64,000 nucleotides of DNA from Gammaproteobacteria bacterium (GTDB lineage Bacteria; Pseudomonadota; Gammaproteobacteria; Arenicellales; Poriferihabitantaceae): assembly GCA_030432755.1 (NCBI GenBank), contig JAUILZ010000014.1, forward strand, positions 49,266-113,265, written 5' to 3'. The position numbers and the translations under genes are program-made. The notes under the pieces were generated by a model. The model was not told the DNA's origin and searched no databases. It saw nothing but the letters and a program-made list of their open reading frames with translations. This document shows, one piece after another, positions 27,164-37,187 of this stretch (positions are counted from its first letter, which is position 1; the number at the start of each line of letters is the position of its first letter).

Positions 27164-28372
27164 CTACAGCAGGGCGTCCAGCCCTCTCGCAATGTCCCGC
27201 TGGATATCCGCCTGGTCCTCGAGACCGGCGGAGATCCTGACCAGGTTGTCGCTGATGCCTGCCTGGTCGCGCTCGGCCTGGCTGATGCGCGCATGGGTGG
27301 TGGTGGCGGGATGGGTGATGGTGGTGCGGGTGTCGCCCAGGTTGCCCGTGATGGAGACCATCCGCGTGGCGTCGATCACCGACCAAGCCTCCGCACGATC
27401 GCCGCGCACGCGAAACGAGACGATGCCGCCAAAGCCGTCCTGCTGCCGGGCCGCCAGCGAATGGCCCGGGTGATCCTCGAGACCGGGGTGGAATACCGCC
27501 TCCACCGCGGGGTGCTCGCGCAACCAGCGCGCGAGCGCGAGGGCGTTGTCGCCGTGGCGCGCCATCCGCAGGGACAGGGTTTCGAGCCCCTTGAGAAACA
27601 CCCAGGCATTGAACGGGCTCATGCTCGGCCCGGTGGTACGCATCATGCCGAAGAAGGCATCGTGGACCTCGGCATCATTGGTGGCCATGGCGCCGCCGAC
27701 GCAGCGGCCCTGGCCGTCGAGGTACTTGGTGGCGGTATGGATCACCACGTCCGCCCCGAGGATGAGCGGGCGCTGCAGTGCGGGGGTACAGAAGGCATTG
27801 TCCACCACCAGTCGAGCGCCGGATTCGCGGGCGAGATCGGCCAGGGCGCGCACATCGGCTATATGGCATAGCGGATTGGTCGGCGTTTCGATAAACAGGA
27901 GCCGCGTCTCGTCACGGATTGCATCGCGCCACTGGTCCAGCTCCCGCACCGGCGCCGCGGTGATCGCGATACCGAAGCGACCGAAGATGCGGTTGAACAG
28001 GGACAGCGTCGAACCGAACACCTCGCGCGCGACGACGACGTGATCGCCGGGTTTCAGCAGGCTCAGCACCAGGCCGGTGATCGCCGCCATGCCGGACGCT
28101 GTGGCGACGCAGTAGGCCGCCTGCTCGAGCATCCCGAGGCGCTGCTCGAATGTGCGCACCGTGGGATTGGTGAAGCGCGAATAGATGTTGCCCTCTTCCT
28201 TTTCGCCGAACAGCGCCGCGGCCTGGGCAGCATTCTCGAATACGAAACTCGAGGTGGTGTAGATGGGCTCGCTGTGCTCGCGCTCCGGGCCACGTACCTG
28301 GCCGGCGCGTACCGCGAGGGTGTCGCGGCCGAGGGGTTCATCCGCGAGTGCCGCGGGATCGATCTTGCTCAT
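27164..28372 (-). CDS. metZ: O-succinylhomoserine sulfhydrylase MetZ
   Basis: MetZ makes homocysteine from O-succinylhomoserine and sulfide with PLP. The Cys/Met-metabolism fold shows YTTSSFVFENA, GMAAITGL, the aspartate in LVVDNAF and the PLP lysine in HTATKYLDGQGR. ATG at 28372 gives 402 residues, typical for MetZ. The frame extends upstream to 28516 but that part lies in the riboswitch leader and has no family similarity. Expression is controlled by the SAM-II riboswitch at 28533-28584. Confidence 0.93.
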   Translation of the reverse strand: MSKIDPAALADEPLGRDTLAVRAGQVRGPEREHSEPIYTTSSFVFENAAQAAALFGEKEEGNIYSRFTNPTVRTFEQRLGMLEQAAYCVATASGMAAITGLVLSLLKPGDHVVVAREVFGSTLSLFNRIFGRFGIAITAAPVRELDQWRDAIRDETRLLFIETPTNPLCHIADVRALADLARESGARLVVDNAFCTPALQRPLILGADVVIHTATKYLDGQGRCVGGAMATNDAEVHDAFFGMMRTTGPSMSPFNAWVFLKGLETLSLRMARHGDNALALARWLREHPAVEAVFHPGLEDHPGHSLAARQQDGFGGIVSFRVRGDRAEAWSVIDATRMVSITGNLGDTRTTITHPATTTHARISQAERDQAGISDNLVRISAGLEDQADIQRDIARGLDALL

Positions 28373-28478
28373 GGGCTGACTCTTGCCTGGTTTCTGACGA
28401 TCGCCGCCTTCGAGCAGGTTGCGGGTCTTCGGCTGGTGGCGGTCCCCGGGGGATTCGCCGTGTCGGCGCGCGGGCATT

Positions 28479-28529
28479 AAAAAACCCGCTGTGGCCGGCT
28501 GGGGAAGCGGCGTCAAGCAGGTTGGCGGG
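28479..28529 (-). terminator. Intrinsic terminator in the metZ leader
   Basis: On the minus strand CCCGC (28529-28525) and CCGCT (28510-28506) can each pair with AGCGGG (28490-28485), which is followed by TTTTTT (28484-28479). It sits between the SAM-II aptamer and the metZ start. The two alternative stems suggest a switchable attenuator. Confidence 0.7.
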
Positions 28530-28532
28530 CTT

Positions 28533-28584
28533 CTCTTTAGCCGAATTTGTATAGCGCCCGCAAGCTGAATCTCAAATCGGCGCT
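28533..28584 (-). promoter_or_regulatory. SAM-II riboswitch upstream of metZ
   Basis: The 52-nt segment matches the SAM-II pseudoknot. P1 pairs AGCGCC (28584-28579) with GGCGCU (28558-28553). GAUUUG follows P1 directly and pairs with CAAAUU after P1', and the conserved GGCUAAAGAG closes the aptamer. The length equals that of known SAM-II aptamers, and metZ is a classic SAM-II target. Binding of S-adenosylmethionine should lower metZ expression. The aptamer begins almost at the predicted transcription start. Confidence 0.9.
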
Positions 28585-28591
28585 GCCCGGC

Positions 28592-28620
28592 ATACTATGC
28601 AGAGCGCGTTCCAATGTCAA
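28592..28620 (-). promoter_or_regulatory. Sigma-70 promoter of metZ
   Basis: On the minus strand TTGACA (28620-28615) and TAGTAT (28597-28592) are 17 bp apart. Transcription should begin near 28585, at the 5' edge of the SAM-II aptamer. The -35 box lies 17 bp from the trpB -10 box, so the two divergent promoters are back to back. Confidence 0.8.
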
Positions 28621-28631
28621 CGATGGCGGCG

Positions 28632-28648
28632 GGCGGGTATAATCCCGC
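28632..28648 (+). promoter_or_regulatory. trpB -10 region inside a palindrome
   Basis: A perfect TATAAT (28638-28643) is flanked by GCGGG and CCCGC, making an inverted repeat centred on the -10 box. No good -35 is present at 17 bp. The resulting leader of trpB would be about 24 nt. The symmetry could mark an operator. Confidence 0.5.
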
Positions 28649-28673
28649 GGCCCAGCCAGACCGTCGCACTCCC

Positions 28674-29887
<1,214 letters not shown>

Positions 29888-29891
<4 letters not shown>

Positions 29892-30715
29892 TCCGCGATC
29901 GCCTCGCCGAACGGTTCGCCAGCGTCCGCGACGCCGGGCGCTCCGCGCTGGTCACCTTCGTCACCGCCGGCGACCCGGATCCCGATACCGCCCAGGCAAT
30001 CCTCGACGGCCTGCCCGCCGCGGGCGCCGACATCATCGAGCTCGGCATGCCGTTCTCCGATCCCATGGCGGACGGCCCCGCGATCCAGGTCGCCAACCTG
30101 CGCGCGCTCGGCAACGGCATCACGCTGAAGAAAACCCTGGCCATGGTGGAGAAATTCCGCGCCGGGGACGACGACACGCCCATCGTGCTCATGGGCTACT
30201 ACAACCCCATCCACCATTACGGCGTGCAGGCCTTCATCGACCGCGCCATCGAGATCGGCGTCGACGGCCTGATCATCGTCGACCTGCCGCCGGAGGAAGA
30301 CGTCGAGATGGCGCATCCCTGCCTCACCGCGGGGCTACACTGGATCCGCCTGACCACGCCCACGTCGGACGATGCGCGCCTCGACGTGGTGCTGAAGAAC
30401 AGCTCCGGCTTCGTCTATTACGTCTCCATCACCGGCATCACCGGCACCCGTTCCGCGGAACAGACCTCCGTGGCCGACGCGGTGGCGCGCATCCGCCGCC
30501 ATACCGACCTGCCGGTGGCGGTGGGCTTCGGCATCAAGACCGCCGACCAGGTGCGCGAGGTAGCGAGCGTGGCCGATGGCGTGGTGGTGGGTTCCGCCAT
30601 CGTCAGCCAGGTGGAGGCGGGCGTCGACGCCGGGCAGTCCGGCGGCGACATCGCCGCCAGGGTGCACGAATTCGTTCGCACCCTTGCGGGTGGATTAAGC
30701 CAGGAAGCTCAGTAA
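29888..30715 (+). CDS. trpA: Tryptophan synthase alpha subunit
   Basis: TrpA cleaves indole-3-glycerol phosphate and channels indole to Trp[15 protein letters not shown] holds the catalytic Glu and Asp region, and [10 protein letters not shown] and [11 protein letters not shown] form the phosphate site. It has 275 residues. The GTG start overlaps the trpB stop by four bases. The 3' end overlaps the convergent thioesterase gene by seven bases. Confidence 0.95.
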
Positions 30716-31104
30716 CGCTCGACGGGCACGGGTCTCGTATCCGCGTCAACGCTGACGTAGGTAAAGGTGGCCTCGGTCACCTTGAGCCGTTCGATCGCCG
30801 GCTGTCGCCGGCGTACCCAGGTCTCGATATGGATCGAGATCGAGGTCCGTCCCACCTTCGCCACCGAGCAGTAGCAACTGACCTGGTCGCCGACGTAGAC
30901 CGGCAGGTGGAAGGTCATGGAATTCACCCCTACCGTCACCAGCCTGCCCTTGACCGTGTGGCTGGCGAAGATCGCTCCCGCGAGGTCCATCTGCGACATG
31001 ATCCAGCCGCCGAAGATGTCGCCCGATGGATTGGCGTCCCCCGGCATCGCGATGGTTCGCAGGGATGGCTCGCGTTCGAGGTCGTCGTGGTCGCCGGGCG
31101 CCAT
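30709..31104 (-). CDS. Acyl-CoA thioesterase, YciA type
   Basis: This hotdog-fold enzyme hydrolyses acyl-CoA esters. The YciA signature [18 protein letters not shown] includes the catalytic aspartate, and [17 protein letters not shown] and [11 protein letters not shown] are typical. It has 131 residues. The start lies two bases after the stop of the AhpD-like gene, suggesting co-transcription. Its 3' end overlaps trpA. Confidence 0.92.
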   Translation of the reverse strand: MAPGDHDDLEREPSLRTIAMPGDANPSGDIFGGWIMSQMDLAGAIFASHTVKGRLVTVGVNSMTFHLPVYVGDQVSCYCSVAKVGRTSISIHIETWVRRRQPAIERLKVTEATFTYVSVDADTRPVPVERY

Positions 31105-31106
31105 GT

Positions 31107-31682
31107 TCAGATCCCGCGACCGAGTGAATAGAACTCGTCGTTGGGGCGCATGCCGACAAGGTTCGCCATGCGGTTCGAGAGCGCGAAAAACCCGGCGATG
31201 GCGCCGATGTCCCAGGCGTCCTCGTCGCTGAAGCCGTGGGCGTGGAGCGCGGCAAAGTCCTCCTCTCCCAGCGCCCCGGGCTCGCGCGCGACTTTCAGCG
31301 CGAAGTCGAGCATCGCCTTCTGCCGGTCGGTGATATCCGACTTGCGATAGTTCACCGCCACCTGGTCCGCCACCAGCGGATCCTTCGCGTAGATGCGGAG
31401 GATCGCGCCATGGGCGATGACGCAGTAGTGGCAGTCATTGATCGCGCTCGTCGCCACCACGATCATTTCCCGCTCCGCCTTGCTGAGGCCACCGTCCTTC
31501 AGCATCAGGGCGTCGTGATAGTCGAAGAATGCGCGGAACTCCGCCGGCCGGTGCGCGAGGGTGAGAAATACGTTGGGAATGAACCCGGCCTTTTCCTGCA
31601 CATCCTCGATGCGCGCGCGGATATCGGCGTCGAGTTCATCGAGAGCCGGTACCGGGTAGCGGCTGATGGAGTGTTTGCTCAT
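31107..31682 (-). CDS. AhpD-like carboxymuconolactone decarboxylase family protein
   Basis: The peroxidase-related protein has the redox motif DCHYCVIAHG (CxxC followed by His) near residue 88, as in AhpD. It may reduce peroxides or act as an antioxidant scaffold. ATG at 31682 (MSKHSISRYPVPAL) gives 191 residues and agrees with the family N-terminus. An extension to 31814 lies inside the next gene and is not supported. Confidence 0.9.
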   Translation of the reverse strand: MSKHSISRYPVPALDELDADIRARIEDVQEKAGFIPNVFLTLAHRPAEFRAFFDYHDALMLKDGGLSKAEREMIVVATSAINDCHYCVIAHGAILRIYAKDPLVADQVAVNYRKSDITDRQKAMLDFALKVAREPGALGEEDFAALHAHGFSDEDAWDIGAIAGFFALSNRMANLVGMRPNDEFYSLGRGI

Positions 31683-31707
31683 GGCTTGTTCCCGCCTGGA
31701 AGCTGGA

Positions 31708-32343
31708 TCAGAAATCCGGGTTGAAATAATGCCTGCCGGAACGAATCCCCTGCACCTGCTCCATGAGCAGGCTGAAGTGCTCTTCGTTGTCGAGGAAGTT
31801 GGAATTTTCCGCATTCACCATGAGCAAAGGCGCCTCGTGATAGCCGAGAAAGAATCGGGTGTAAGCATCCGCAAGCTCTTCGAGGTAGCCGCGTTCCATG
31901 TTGCGCTCGAACAGGATGCCGCGGCGGCGGATGCGGCGCACCAGCACGTCGATGGGCGCCTGCAGGTAGATCACGAGGTCTGGCCGTGGCACCTCGGGCG
32001 AGAGCTGGCGGAACACCTGTTCGTAGAGGTACAACTCGTCCTCGTCCAGGGTCAGGCGAGCGAACAGCGGATCCTTCTCGAGCATGAAATCCGCGATCCG
32101 CACGGGCGCGAACAGGTCCCCCTGGCGCAACTCCTTGAGCTGCTTGACGCGCTGGAACAGGAAAAAGAGCTGGGTCTGGAGGGCGTATTGCGCGGGCGCG
32201 CGATAGAAACGCTCGAGGAACGGATTGTCCTCGGGTTGCTCGAGCAGAAGGCCGGCGCCGATGGCCCCTGCCATGCGCCGCGCGAGGGTGGTCTTGCCCA
32301 CGCCGATGGGGCCTTCGACGACGATGTATTTCCTGCTTTCTAT
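31708..32343 (-). CDS. Deoxynucleoside kinase family protein with apparent ATA start
   Basis: The enzyme phosphorylates deoxynucleosides for salvage. The P-loop VEGPIGVGKTTLARR is at the N-terminus, with the motifs EQPEDNPFLERFY, DFMLEKDPLFA and RIRRRGILFERNME following. The first canonical start in frame (GTG at 32301) falls inside the P-loop and would destroy it. Upstream the frame holds KYIVVEGPIG and is closed by TAA after three codons (AGA CCC ATA). ATA at 32343 is therefore the best start, giving 211 residues. A frameshift or assembly error is the alternative. Confidence 0.8.
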   Translation of the reverse strand: MESRKYIVVEGPIGVGKTTLARRMAGAIGAGLLLEQPEDNPFLERFYRAPAQYALQTQLFFLFQRVKQLKELRQGDLFAPVRIADFMLEKDPLFARLTLDEDELYLYEQVFRQLSPEVPRPDLVIYLQAPIDVLVRRIRRRGILFERNMERGYLEELADAYTRFFLGYHEAPLLMVNAENSNFLDNEEHFSLLMEQVQGIRSGRHYFNPDF

Positions 32344-32550
32344 GGGTCTTTACCGGTTCGGATCTGTCAGGACCGCCGTCCCGGTGCACGGCCGGCTTCT
32401 CTGGCGGCAGGCGCCAGCGGACGCCCTCACATGGCGGGGTAATGTACACTCGACCGCGGACGAATTGCTACAATGTTTGTCCATGCTATCGGGTGACGCG
32501 GGCAAACTGCCACGCTTTCCGTTGCCCGCCACCCGACTCCAGGAGAACCG

Positions 32551-32850
32551 ATGCTCTACGTTATTTATGCCCGGGATCACGAAGGTTCCCTGGAATCCCG
32601 ACTCCAGGCCAGACCCGCCCACCTTGCGCGTCTCAATGCCCTGGTCGACCAGGGGAGGTTACTCGTTGCCGGCCCTCTGCCCGCGGTGGATAGCGAGGAT
32701 CCCGGTCCCGCCGGCTTCACCGGTAGCCTGGTGATAGCCGAGTTCGAGTCACTCGAGGACGCGCGCCAGTGGGCCGATGAGGATCCCTACGTGGCCGCGG
32801 GCGTTTATGCCGACGTGGAAGTCAAACCCTATAAAAAAGTGCTCCCCTGA
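32551..32850 (+). CDS. YciI-like protein
   Basis: This small ferredoxin-like-fold protein of 99 residues begins [18 protein letters not shown] and contains [19 protein letters not shown] and the ending [11 protein letters not shown], as in YciI. The conserved His and Asp suggest an enzymatic role, but the reaction is unknown. AGGAGA lies at good spacing before ATG. It stops six bases before the convergent DUF455 gene. The 207 bases upstream (32344-32550) hold no other gene. Confidence 0.92.
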   Translation: MLYVIYARDHEGSLESRLQARPAHLARLNALVDQGRLLVAGPLPAVDSEDPGPAGFTGSLVIAEFESLEDARQWADEDPYVAAGVYADVEVKPYKKVLP

Positions 32851-32856
32851 CAGGAC

Positions 32857-33696
32857 TCAACCTGTCCGCGCCGCCGTCACCCGGCCGAGCTGTTCGAGCC
32901 AGTCCGCGTCGAATCCCGCGGCGCGACGCTGCTCCAGGTTGAGAGGGCCCTGCACCCTGTTGGGTAGGTAGCGCGACAACAGGTCGAAGAACGTATCTCG
33001 CGGATCGAGCGCGCGCTCCGCGCAGACCCGGCGGTACCAGTTGATGCCGATGGCAACGTGGGACTCCTCTTCGCGCAAAATCAGTTCCAGTAACTCCGCG
33101 CTCTCCCCGTCACCCACGGCGCGCAGGCGGCGGATCATGCCGGGGGTGACATCCAGGCCGCGGGCCTCCATCACGCAGGGCACCATCGCCAGCCGGCTCA
33201 GCAGATCATGGCGGGTCTTGCGTGCGATATCCCAGAGTCCGTCATGGGCCGGATAGTCACCATAGCTGGCGCCCAGCGCCCGCATACGCTCGTTCAGCAG
33301 GGTGAAATGACGCGCCTCGTCCGCGGCCACACCGAGCCAGTCTCTCTGGAATCGCGCCGGCATGCCGCCGAAGCGCCAGGCTATATCGAGGGCCAGGTTG
33401 ATGGCGTTGAACTCGATATGGGTGATGGCGTGGAGAAAGCAGGCGCGGCCTTCCGTGCTGCCAAGACCGCGACGCCCCACATCGCGTGGATCCACCAGCT
33501 CGACCCGTGCGGGCCGGCCTGGTTCGATATCCTCCTCCGAGGATTGTCCCGCGGTAAACAAGGGCGCGTCGCCGGAATCCTCGTCGGCCGTTTCAGACAC
33601 CAGTTCCGCAATGATCGCGGCCTTGTCTTCGGCCTCCGTGGCGCGCAGCGCCGACAGGATACGCGCGCGGAACCCGGCCCCGGGCGGTTCAGTCAC
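32857..33696 (-). CDS. DUF455 family ferritin-like protein
   Basis: The 279-residue protein has a ferritin-like four-helix pattern with repeated Glu/His metal motifs: AITHIEFNAINLALD, AADEARHFTLLNERM and REEESHVAIG. It is likely a di-iron protein, and the physiological reaction is unknown. The first 60 residues are acidic and probably flexible. GTG at 33696 overlaps the dnaQ stop by eight bases. Confidence 0.88.
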   Translation of the reverse strand: MTEPPGAGFRARILSALRATEAEDKAAIIAELVSETADEDSGDAPLFTAGQSSEEDIEPGRPARVELVDPRDVGRRGLGSTEGRACFLHAITHIEFNAINLALDIAWRFGGMPARFQRDWLGVAADEARHFTLLNERMRALGASYGDYPAHDGLWDIARKTRHDLLSRLAMVPCVMEARGLDVTPGMIRRLRAVGDGESAELLELILREEESHVAIGINWYRRVCAERALDPRDTFFDLLSRYLPNRVQGPLNLEQRRAAGFDADWLEQLGRVTAARTG

Positions 33697-34474
33697 GGGA
33701 CTCGAGCTGGCGCCAGATCACCTTGCCTGGCGCCTCGCGCTCCAGCAGCTCGAGCCATTGTTCGTGTTGCGCGCATTCCTCGTCGCTGGCGCGCATCACC
33801 GGTGTCGGCGCCGCCCTTTCCCGGCCAGACGCTGCTTCGGTGGACGCAGGCGTATCCCCCTCATCCGCGGAATCGTCCGCTGCTGATCCGTTCGCGCGAC
33901 CGGAACGGTTCGCGCCCGGTCGAACCAGGTCCTCGGATTCCCCAAGCAGGGAAATCTGGCCGCCGGTCATCATGAGATAGACGTCGGCGAGAATCTCGGC
34001 GTCGAGCAGCGCGCCATGGAGCTGACGCTGGCTGTTGTCCACGCCGTAACGCCGGCAGAGCGCGTCGAGGCTGTTCTTCTGTCCCGGGTGACGGTGACGC
34101 GCCATGACGAGGGTATCCAGCACCTCGCAATGGGCATCGATCACGCCATCGCCAAGACCCGCGCGCGCGAACTCGTGGTTGAGAAACGCGACGTCGAACG
34201 GCGCGTTGTGGATGATCAGCTCCGCGCCACGGAGAAAGGCCAGCAGGTCTTCCGCCAGTTCACCGAACAGCGGCTTGCCCTCGAGGGAAGCGAGGGTGAT
34301 CCCGTGCACCTCGATCGCGGCCTCGTCTATTTCGCGCTCGGGATGGATGTAGTGGTGGAAGTTGTTTCCGGTGACGCGCCGGTTCACCAGTTCGAGACAG
34401 CCGATCTCGATGATCCGGTGGCCCTGCGCGGGCTCGAGTCCCGTGGTCTCGGTATCCAGTACGATCTGGCGCAT
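33689..34474 (-). CDS. dnaQ: DNA polymerase III epsilon subunit DnaQ
   Basis: DnaQ is the 3'-5' proofreading exonuclease of the replicase. Exo I is LDTETTG, Exo II HNAPFDVAFLNHEF and Exo III HGALLDAE. QISLL after the domain resembles the beta-clamp binding motif. A Ser/Ala/Asp-rich linker leads to a C-terminal tail that should bind the alpha subunit. It has 261 residues. The order methyltransferase-rnhA-dnaQ matches E. coli yafS-rnhA-dnaQ, but here all three genes are on one strand. Confidence 0.95.
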   Translation of the reverse strand: MRQIVLDTETTGLEPAQGHRIIEIGCLELVNRRVTGNNFHHYIHPEREIDEAAIEVHGITLASLEGKPLFGELAEDLLAFLRGAELIIHNAPFDVAFLNHEFARAGLGDGVIDAHCEVLDTLVMARHRHPGQKNSLDALCRRYGVDNSQRQLHGALLDAEILADVYLMMTGGQISLLGESEDLVRPGANRSGRANGSAADDSADEGDTPASTEAASGRERAAPTPVMRASDEECAQHEQWLELLEREAPGKVIWRQLESRD

Positions 34475-34476
34475 GC

Positions 34477-34947
34477 TCAGACGGCCCGGCTCGCGGAAGC
34501 CAGCAACTCGTCGATGGCCTCGTTGGCGAGCTGGTCGGCGCGCTCGTTGCCGGCATCGCCGGAGTGCCCTTTCACCCAGTGCCAGCGCACGTCATGATCC
34601 TGGATCAGCGCGTCGAGACGTTCCCACAGGTCGCGGTTCTTCACCGCCTTGCGCGCGGCGGTTTTCCAGTTCGCCTTCTTCCAGCCCGCGAGCCATTCCG
34701 TAACCCCGCGGCGGAGATACTGCGAGTCAGTGTAGAGCGCAACGCTGCAGCGGCGTTTCAGCGACGCGAGCGCCTCGATGGCGGCCACCAGCTCCATCCG
34801 GTTGTTGGTGGTGTCCGGCTCGCCACCACGCAATTCCCGCCGGTGGCGCCCGGCGACCAGGACGGCGCCCCATCCGCCGGGGCCGGGATTGCCACGGCAG
34901 GCGCCATCGGTGTGAATGACCACGGCATCCGTCACCGGCGCGGGCAC
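34477..34947 (-). CDS. rnhA: Ribonuclease HI
   Basis: RNase HI degrades RNA in RNA-DNA hybrids. The four acidic residues are found in [32 protein letters not shown] and ERADQLAN, with WHWVKGHSG before the last. The length of 156 residues is typical. It ends two bases before dnaQ. Confidence 0.96.
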   Translation of the reverse strand: MPAPVTDAVVIHTDGACRGNPGPGGWGAVLVAGRHRRELRGGEPDTTNNRMELVAAIEALASLKRRCSVALYTDSQYLRRGVTEWLAGWKKANWKTAARKAVKNRDLWERLDALIQDHDVRWHWVKGHSGDAGNERADQLANEAIDELLASASRAV

Positions 34948-34967
34948 CCTGGCGCGGGAAACATCGA

Positions 34968-35813
34968 TCAGGCGGGATTCTTGACGACCAGTCTCAGGTG
35001 CGAGCGCCCCGCCGCCGCGCTGGCGGGTATGCCGGAGGCGGTAACGCCGGGACGCGCAATGGCGGGAATGAAGCGCCGCCAGGCGAGCCGGTGACCGCTG
35101 GTGCCGACTGCGATCTCACGCTTGCGGCCGACGATCATGTACACCGCGCCGAGCGCGGGCCACCAGCGATCCCCCATGCGGTCGAGAAAGCCCAGGCGCG
35201 CGCGCCATACCGGGCTTTGCATCGGCGGCTGGTAAGCAAACTGGCAGGCGCCGAGAATGTCGATGCCAAGCAGCGAGAGCCAGTCCTGCACCCGGCGGGC
35301 GCGGTAATGCTTGCCGCGCCACGGCGCCCGTTCCACGTTGGCGCGCGAACGGATTCCGGGCAGGCCGTTCAGCCCCCAGAGACTGAAGCGGTTGAACCCG
35401 GTGATCACCACGCAGCCCTCGGGAATCAGGACCTGGTTGACCTCCCTGAGCACGCGATGCGGGTCGGCGCAGAAGTCCAGCACGTGGGGCAACACGATCA
35501 GGCTGTGGGTGCGTTCGCCGAAGGGCAGCGCGCCGGGTTGCGCCACCAGGTGCCGCGCGCGGGGCAGCACAGTCGCTTCCGTATCGGCTTCCGCGGGCGC
35601 GCCGGCCTGGTCCCCGACACTGGCGCGTGATATGAACCGGGTGCCCACCTCGATGTCTTCCATGTCGCGCAGGTAGTCGCGGCCCGGCAGGCCGACCTGG
35701 AGCGCGGTGGGATAGTAGCCGGCGGGAATCAGCCGGCGGCAATGACGGCATTCCTCTTCCAGGAGCCACTGTCCAAGGGATGAGTTGAACCAGTTGTCGC
35801 CGGCAATGCCCAT
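34968..35813 (-). CDS. SAM-dependent methyltransferase (YafS-like)
   Basis: The protein resembles the class I methyltransferase found beside rnhA in many gammaproteobacteria. [14 protein letters not shown] at the N-terminus, [18 protein letters not shown] and [13 protein letters not shown] are typical blocks. The glycine-rich SAM motif is degenerate ([11 protein letters not shown]), as in others of this group. It has 281 residues. Substrate is unknown. Confidence 0.85.
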   Translation of the reverse strand: MGIAGDNWFNSSLGQWLLEEECRHCRRLIPAGYYPTALQVGLPGRDYLRDMEDIEVGTRFISRASVGDQAGAPAEADTEATVLPRARHLVAQPGALPFGERTHSLIVLPHVLDFCADPHRVLREVNQVLIPEGCVVITGFNRFSLWGLNGLPGIRSRANVERAPWRGKHYRARRVQDWLSLLGIDILGACQFAYQPPMQSPVWRARLGFLDRMGDRWWPALGAVYMIVGRKREIAVGTSGHRLAWRRFIPAIARPGVTASGIPASAAAGRSHLRLVVKNPA

Positions 35814-35929
35814 GACGTCGATATCGTGCAGGTTGTACTTTCGGCGAGCCGGCTGATTCCGGGCTGCCGCTGTTGATACAATTCGATTGCCCCTATTCTA
35901 ACCCGAACACTCCACCAGCCGACCCCGGC

Positions 35930-37078
35930 ATGTCCGCCAGTTCCACCGAACCCTCCCCGGTCGTCGCCCTCGCGCGCGAACTGATCCGCCGACCGTCGAT
36001 TACCCCCACGGACGAAGGCTGCCAGCAACTGATCGCCTCCCGCCTCGAGGCCCGCGGATTCCGCCACGAGCGTATCGACCGCGGCGGCGTGACAAACAGC
36101 TGGATCAGGCGCGGCGACGGCGCACCCCTGCTGGTGCTCGCCGGGCATACCGACGTGGTTCCCACCGGCCCGGAATCGGCCTGGCGATATCCGCCATTCG
36201 ACGGCGAGATCGAAGACGGCATGCTCCATGGCCGCGGCGCGGCGGACATGAAGGGCAGCATAGCCGCCTTCGTCTGCGCCTGCGAACAGTTCGTTTCCTC
36301 GCATCCCGATCACGGGGGATCCATCGCGCTCCTCATCACCAGTGACGAGGAAGGGCCGGCGACGGACGGCACCGTGGCGGTGCTCGACGTGCTCGCCGAA
36401 CGCGGCGAGCAGATCGACCTCTGCGTCGTTGGCGAACCGTCGAGCACGGGCCGAATCGGCGACGTGATCAAGGTCGGCAGGCGCGGCTCCCTTAGTGCCA
36501 CCCTCACGATAAGGGGCAAGCAGGGCCATATCGCCTATCCCCACCTGGCGAAAAATCCCGTGCACCTGGCGCTGCCAGCGCTGGAGGAACTGATCAACAT
36601 CGAATGGGATCACGGCAACGCGGACTTCCAGCCCACCAGCCTGCAGATTTCCAACATTCATGCCGGCACCGGCGCGCATAACGTGATTCCGGGCGACCTC
36701 GTCGTGGAAATGAACTTCCGCTTCTCACCGGAGGTAAACGACACGACGCTTCGTCAGCGGACGGAGGCGGTGCTCGAGCAGCACGGGTTAACCTACGACA
36801 TCGACTGGCGCCTCAGCGGGCAACCCTTCCAGACCAGCGCCGGGGCGCTACGTGACGCGGTGGTGGACAGCATCCGCGAGCACACCGGCATCGAGCCGGA
36901 ATGCTCCACCGCCGGGGGCACGTCCGATGGCCGCTTCATCGCACCGACCGGCGCCCAGGTGGTGGAACTGGGACCGATCAACGCCACCATTCACCAGGTG
37001 GACGAATGCGTCTCCACAGCCGACCTCGAACTGCTCGTTCGCTGCTACGCGGGGACCATGGAACGCCTGCTGGGCTGA
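35930..37078 (+). CDS. dapE: Succinyl-diaminopimelate desuccinylase DapE
   Basis: DapE removes succinate from N-succinyl-LL-diaminopimelate in lysine and peptidoglycan synthesis. The di-zinc peptidase M20 pattern shows [23 protein letters not shown] and [14 protein letters not shown] at 35930 gives 382 residues, as in the family. A TTG 57 bases upstream in frame is not needed. The gene is divergent from the methyltransferase gene. Confidence 0.96.
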   Translation: MSASSTEPSPVVALARELIRRPSITPTDEGCQQLIASRLEARGFRHERIDRGGVTNSWIRRGDGAPLLVLAGHTDVVPTGPESAWRYPPFDGEIEDGMLHGRGAADMKGSIAAFVCACEQFVSSHPDHGGSIALLITSDEEGPATDGTVAVLDVLAERGEQIDLCVVGEPSSTGRIGDVIKVGRRGSLSATLTIRGKQGHIAYPHLAKNPVHLALPALEELINIEWDHGNADFQPTSLQISNIHAGTGAHNVIPGDLVVEMNFRFSPEVNDTTLRQRTEAVLEQHGLTYDIDWRLSGQPFQTSAGALRDAVVDSIREHTGIEPECSTAGGTSDGRFIAPTGAQVVELGPINATIHQVDECVSTADLELLVRCYAGTMERLLG

Positions 37079-37187
37079 ACCGGGAAGCGCGCGAAAACCC
37101 TTGCCTGGCAGCGTGGCGCGGCGCGCCGCGCTGCAACATCAAAGCCGATTAGGCTATACTCCACGCCCCGTTTTGGACCCCCACGGC

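Noticed and set aside
28373..28516. N-terminal extension of metZ
   Set aside because: It begins at the foot of the terminator and lies in the riboswitch leader; MetZ proteins begin near the ATG at 28372.
28614..28673. Earlier trpB start
   Set aside because: It would lie upstream of the -10 box at 28638 and adds residues not found in TrpB.
36852..37187. N-terminal extension of glnS through dapE
   Set aside because: GlnRS begins at [13 protein letters not shown]; the upstream part is an off-frame reading of dapE.
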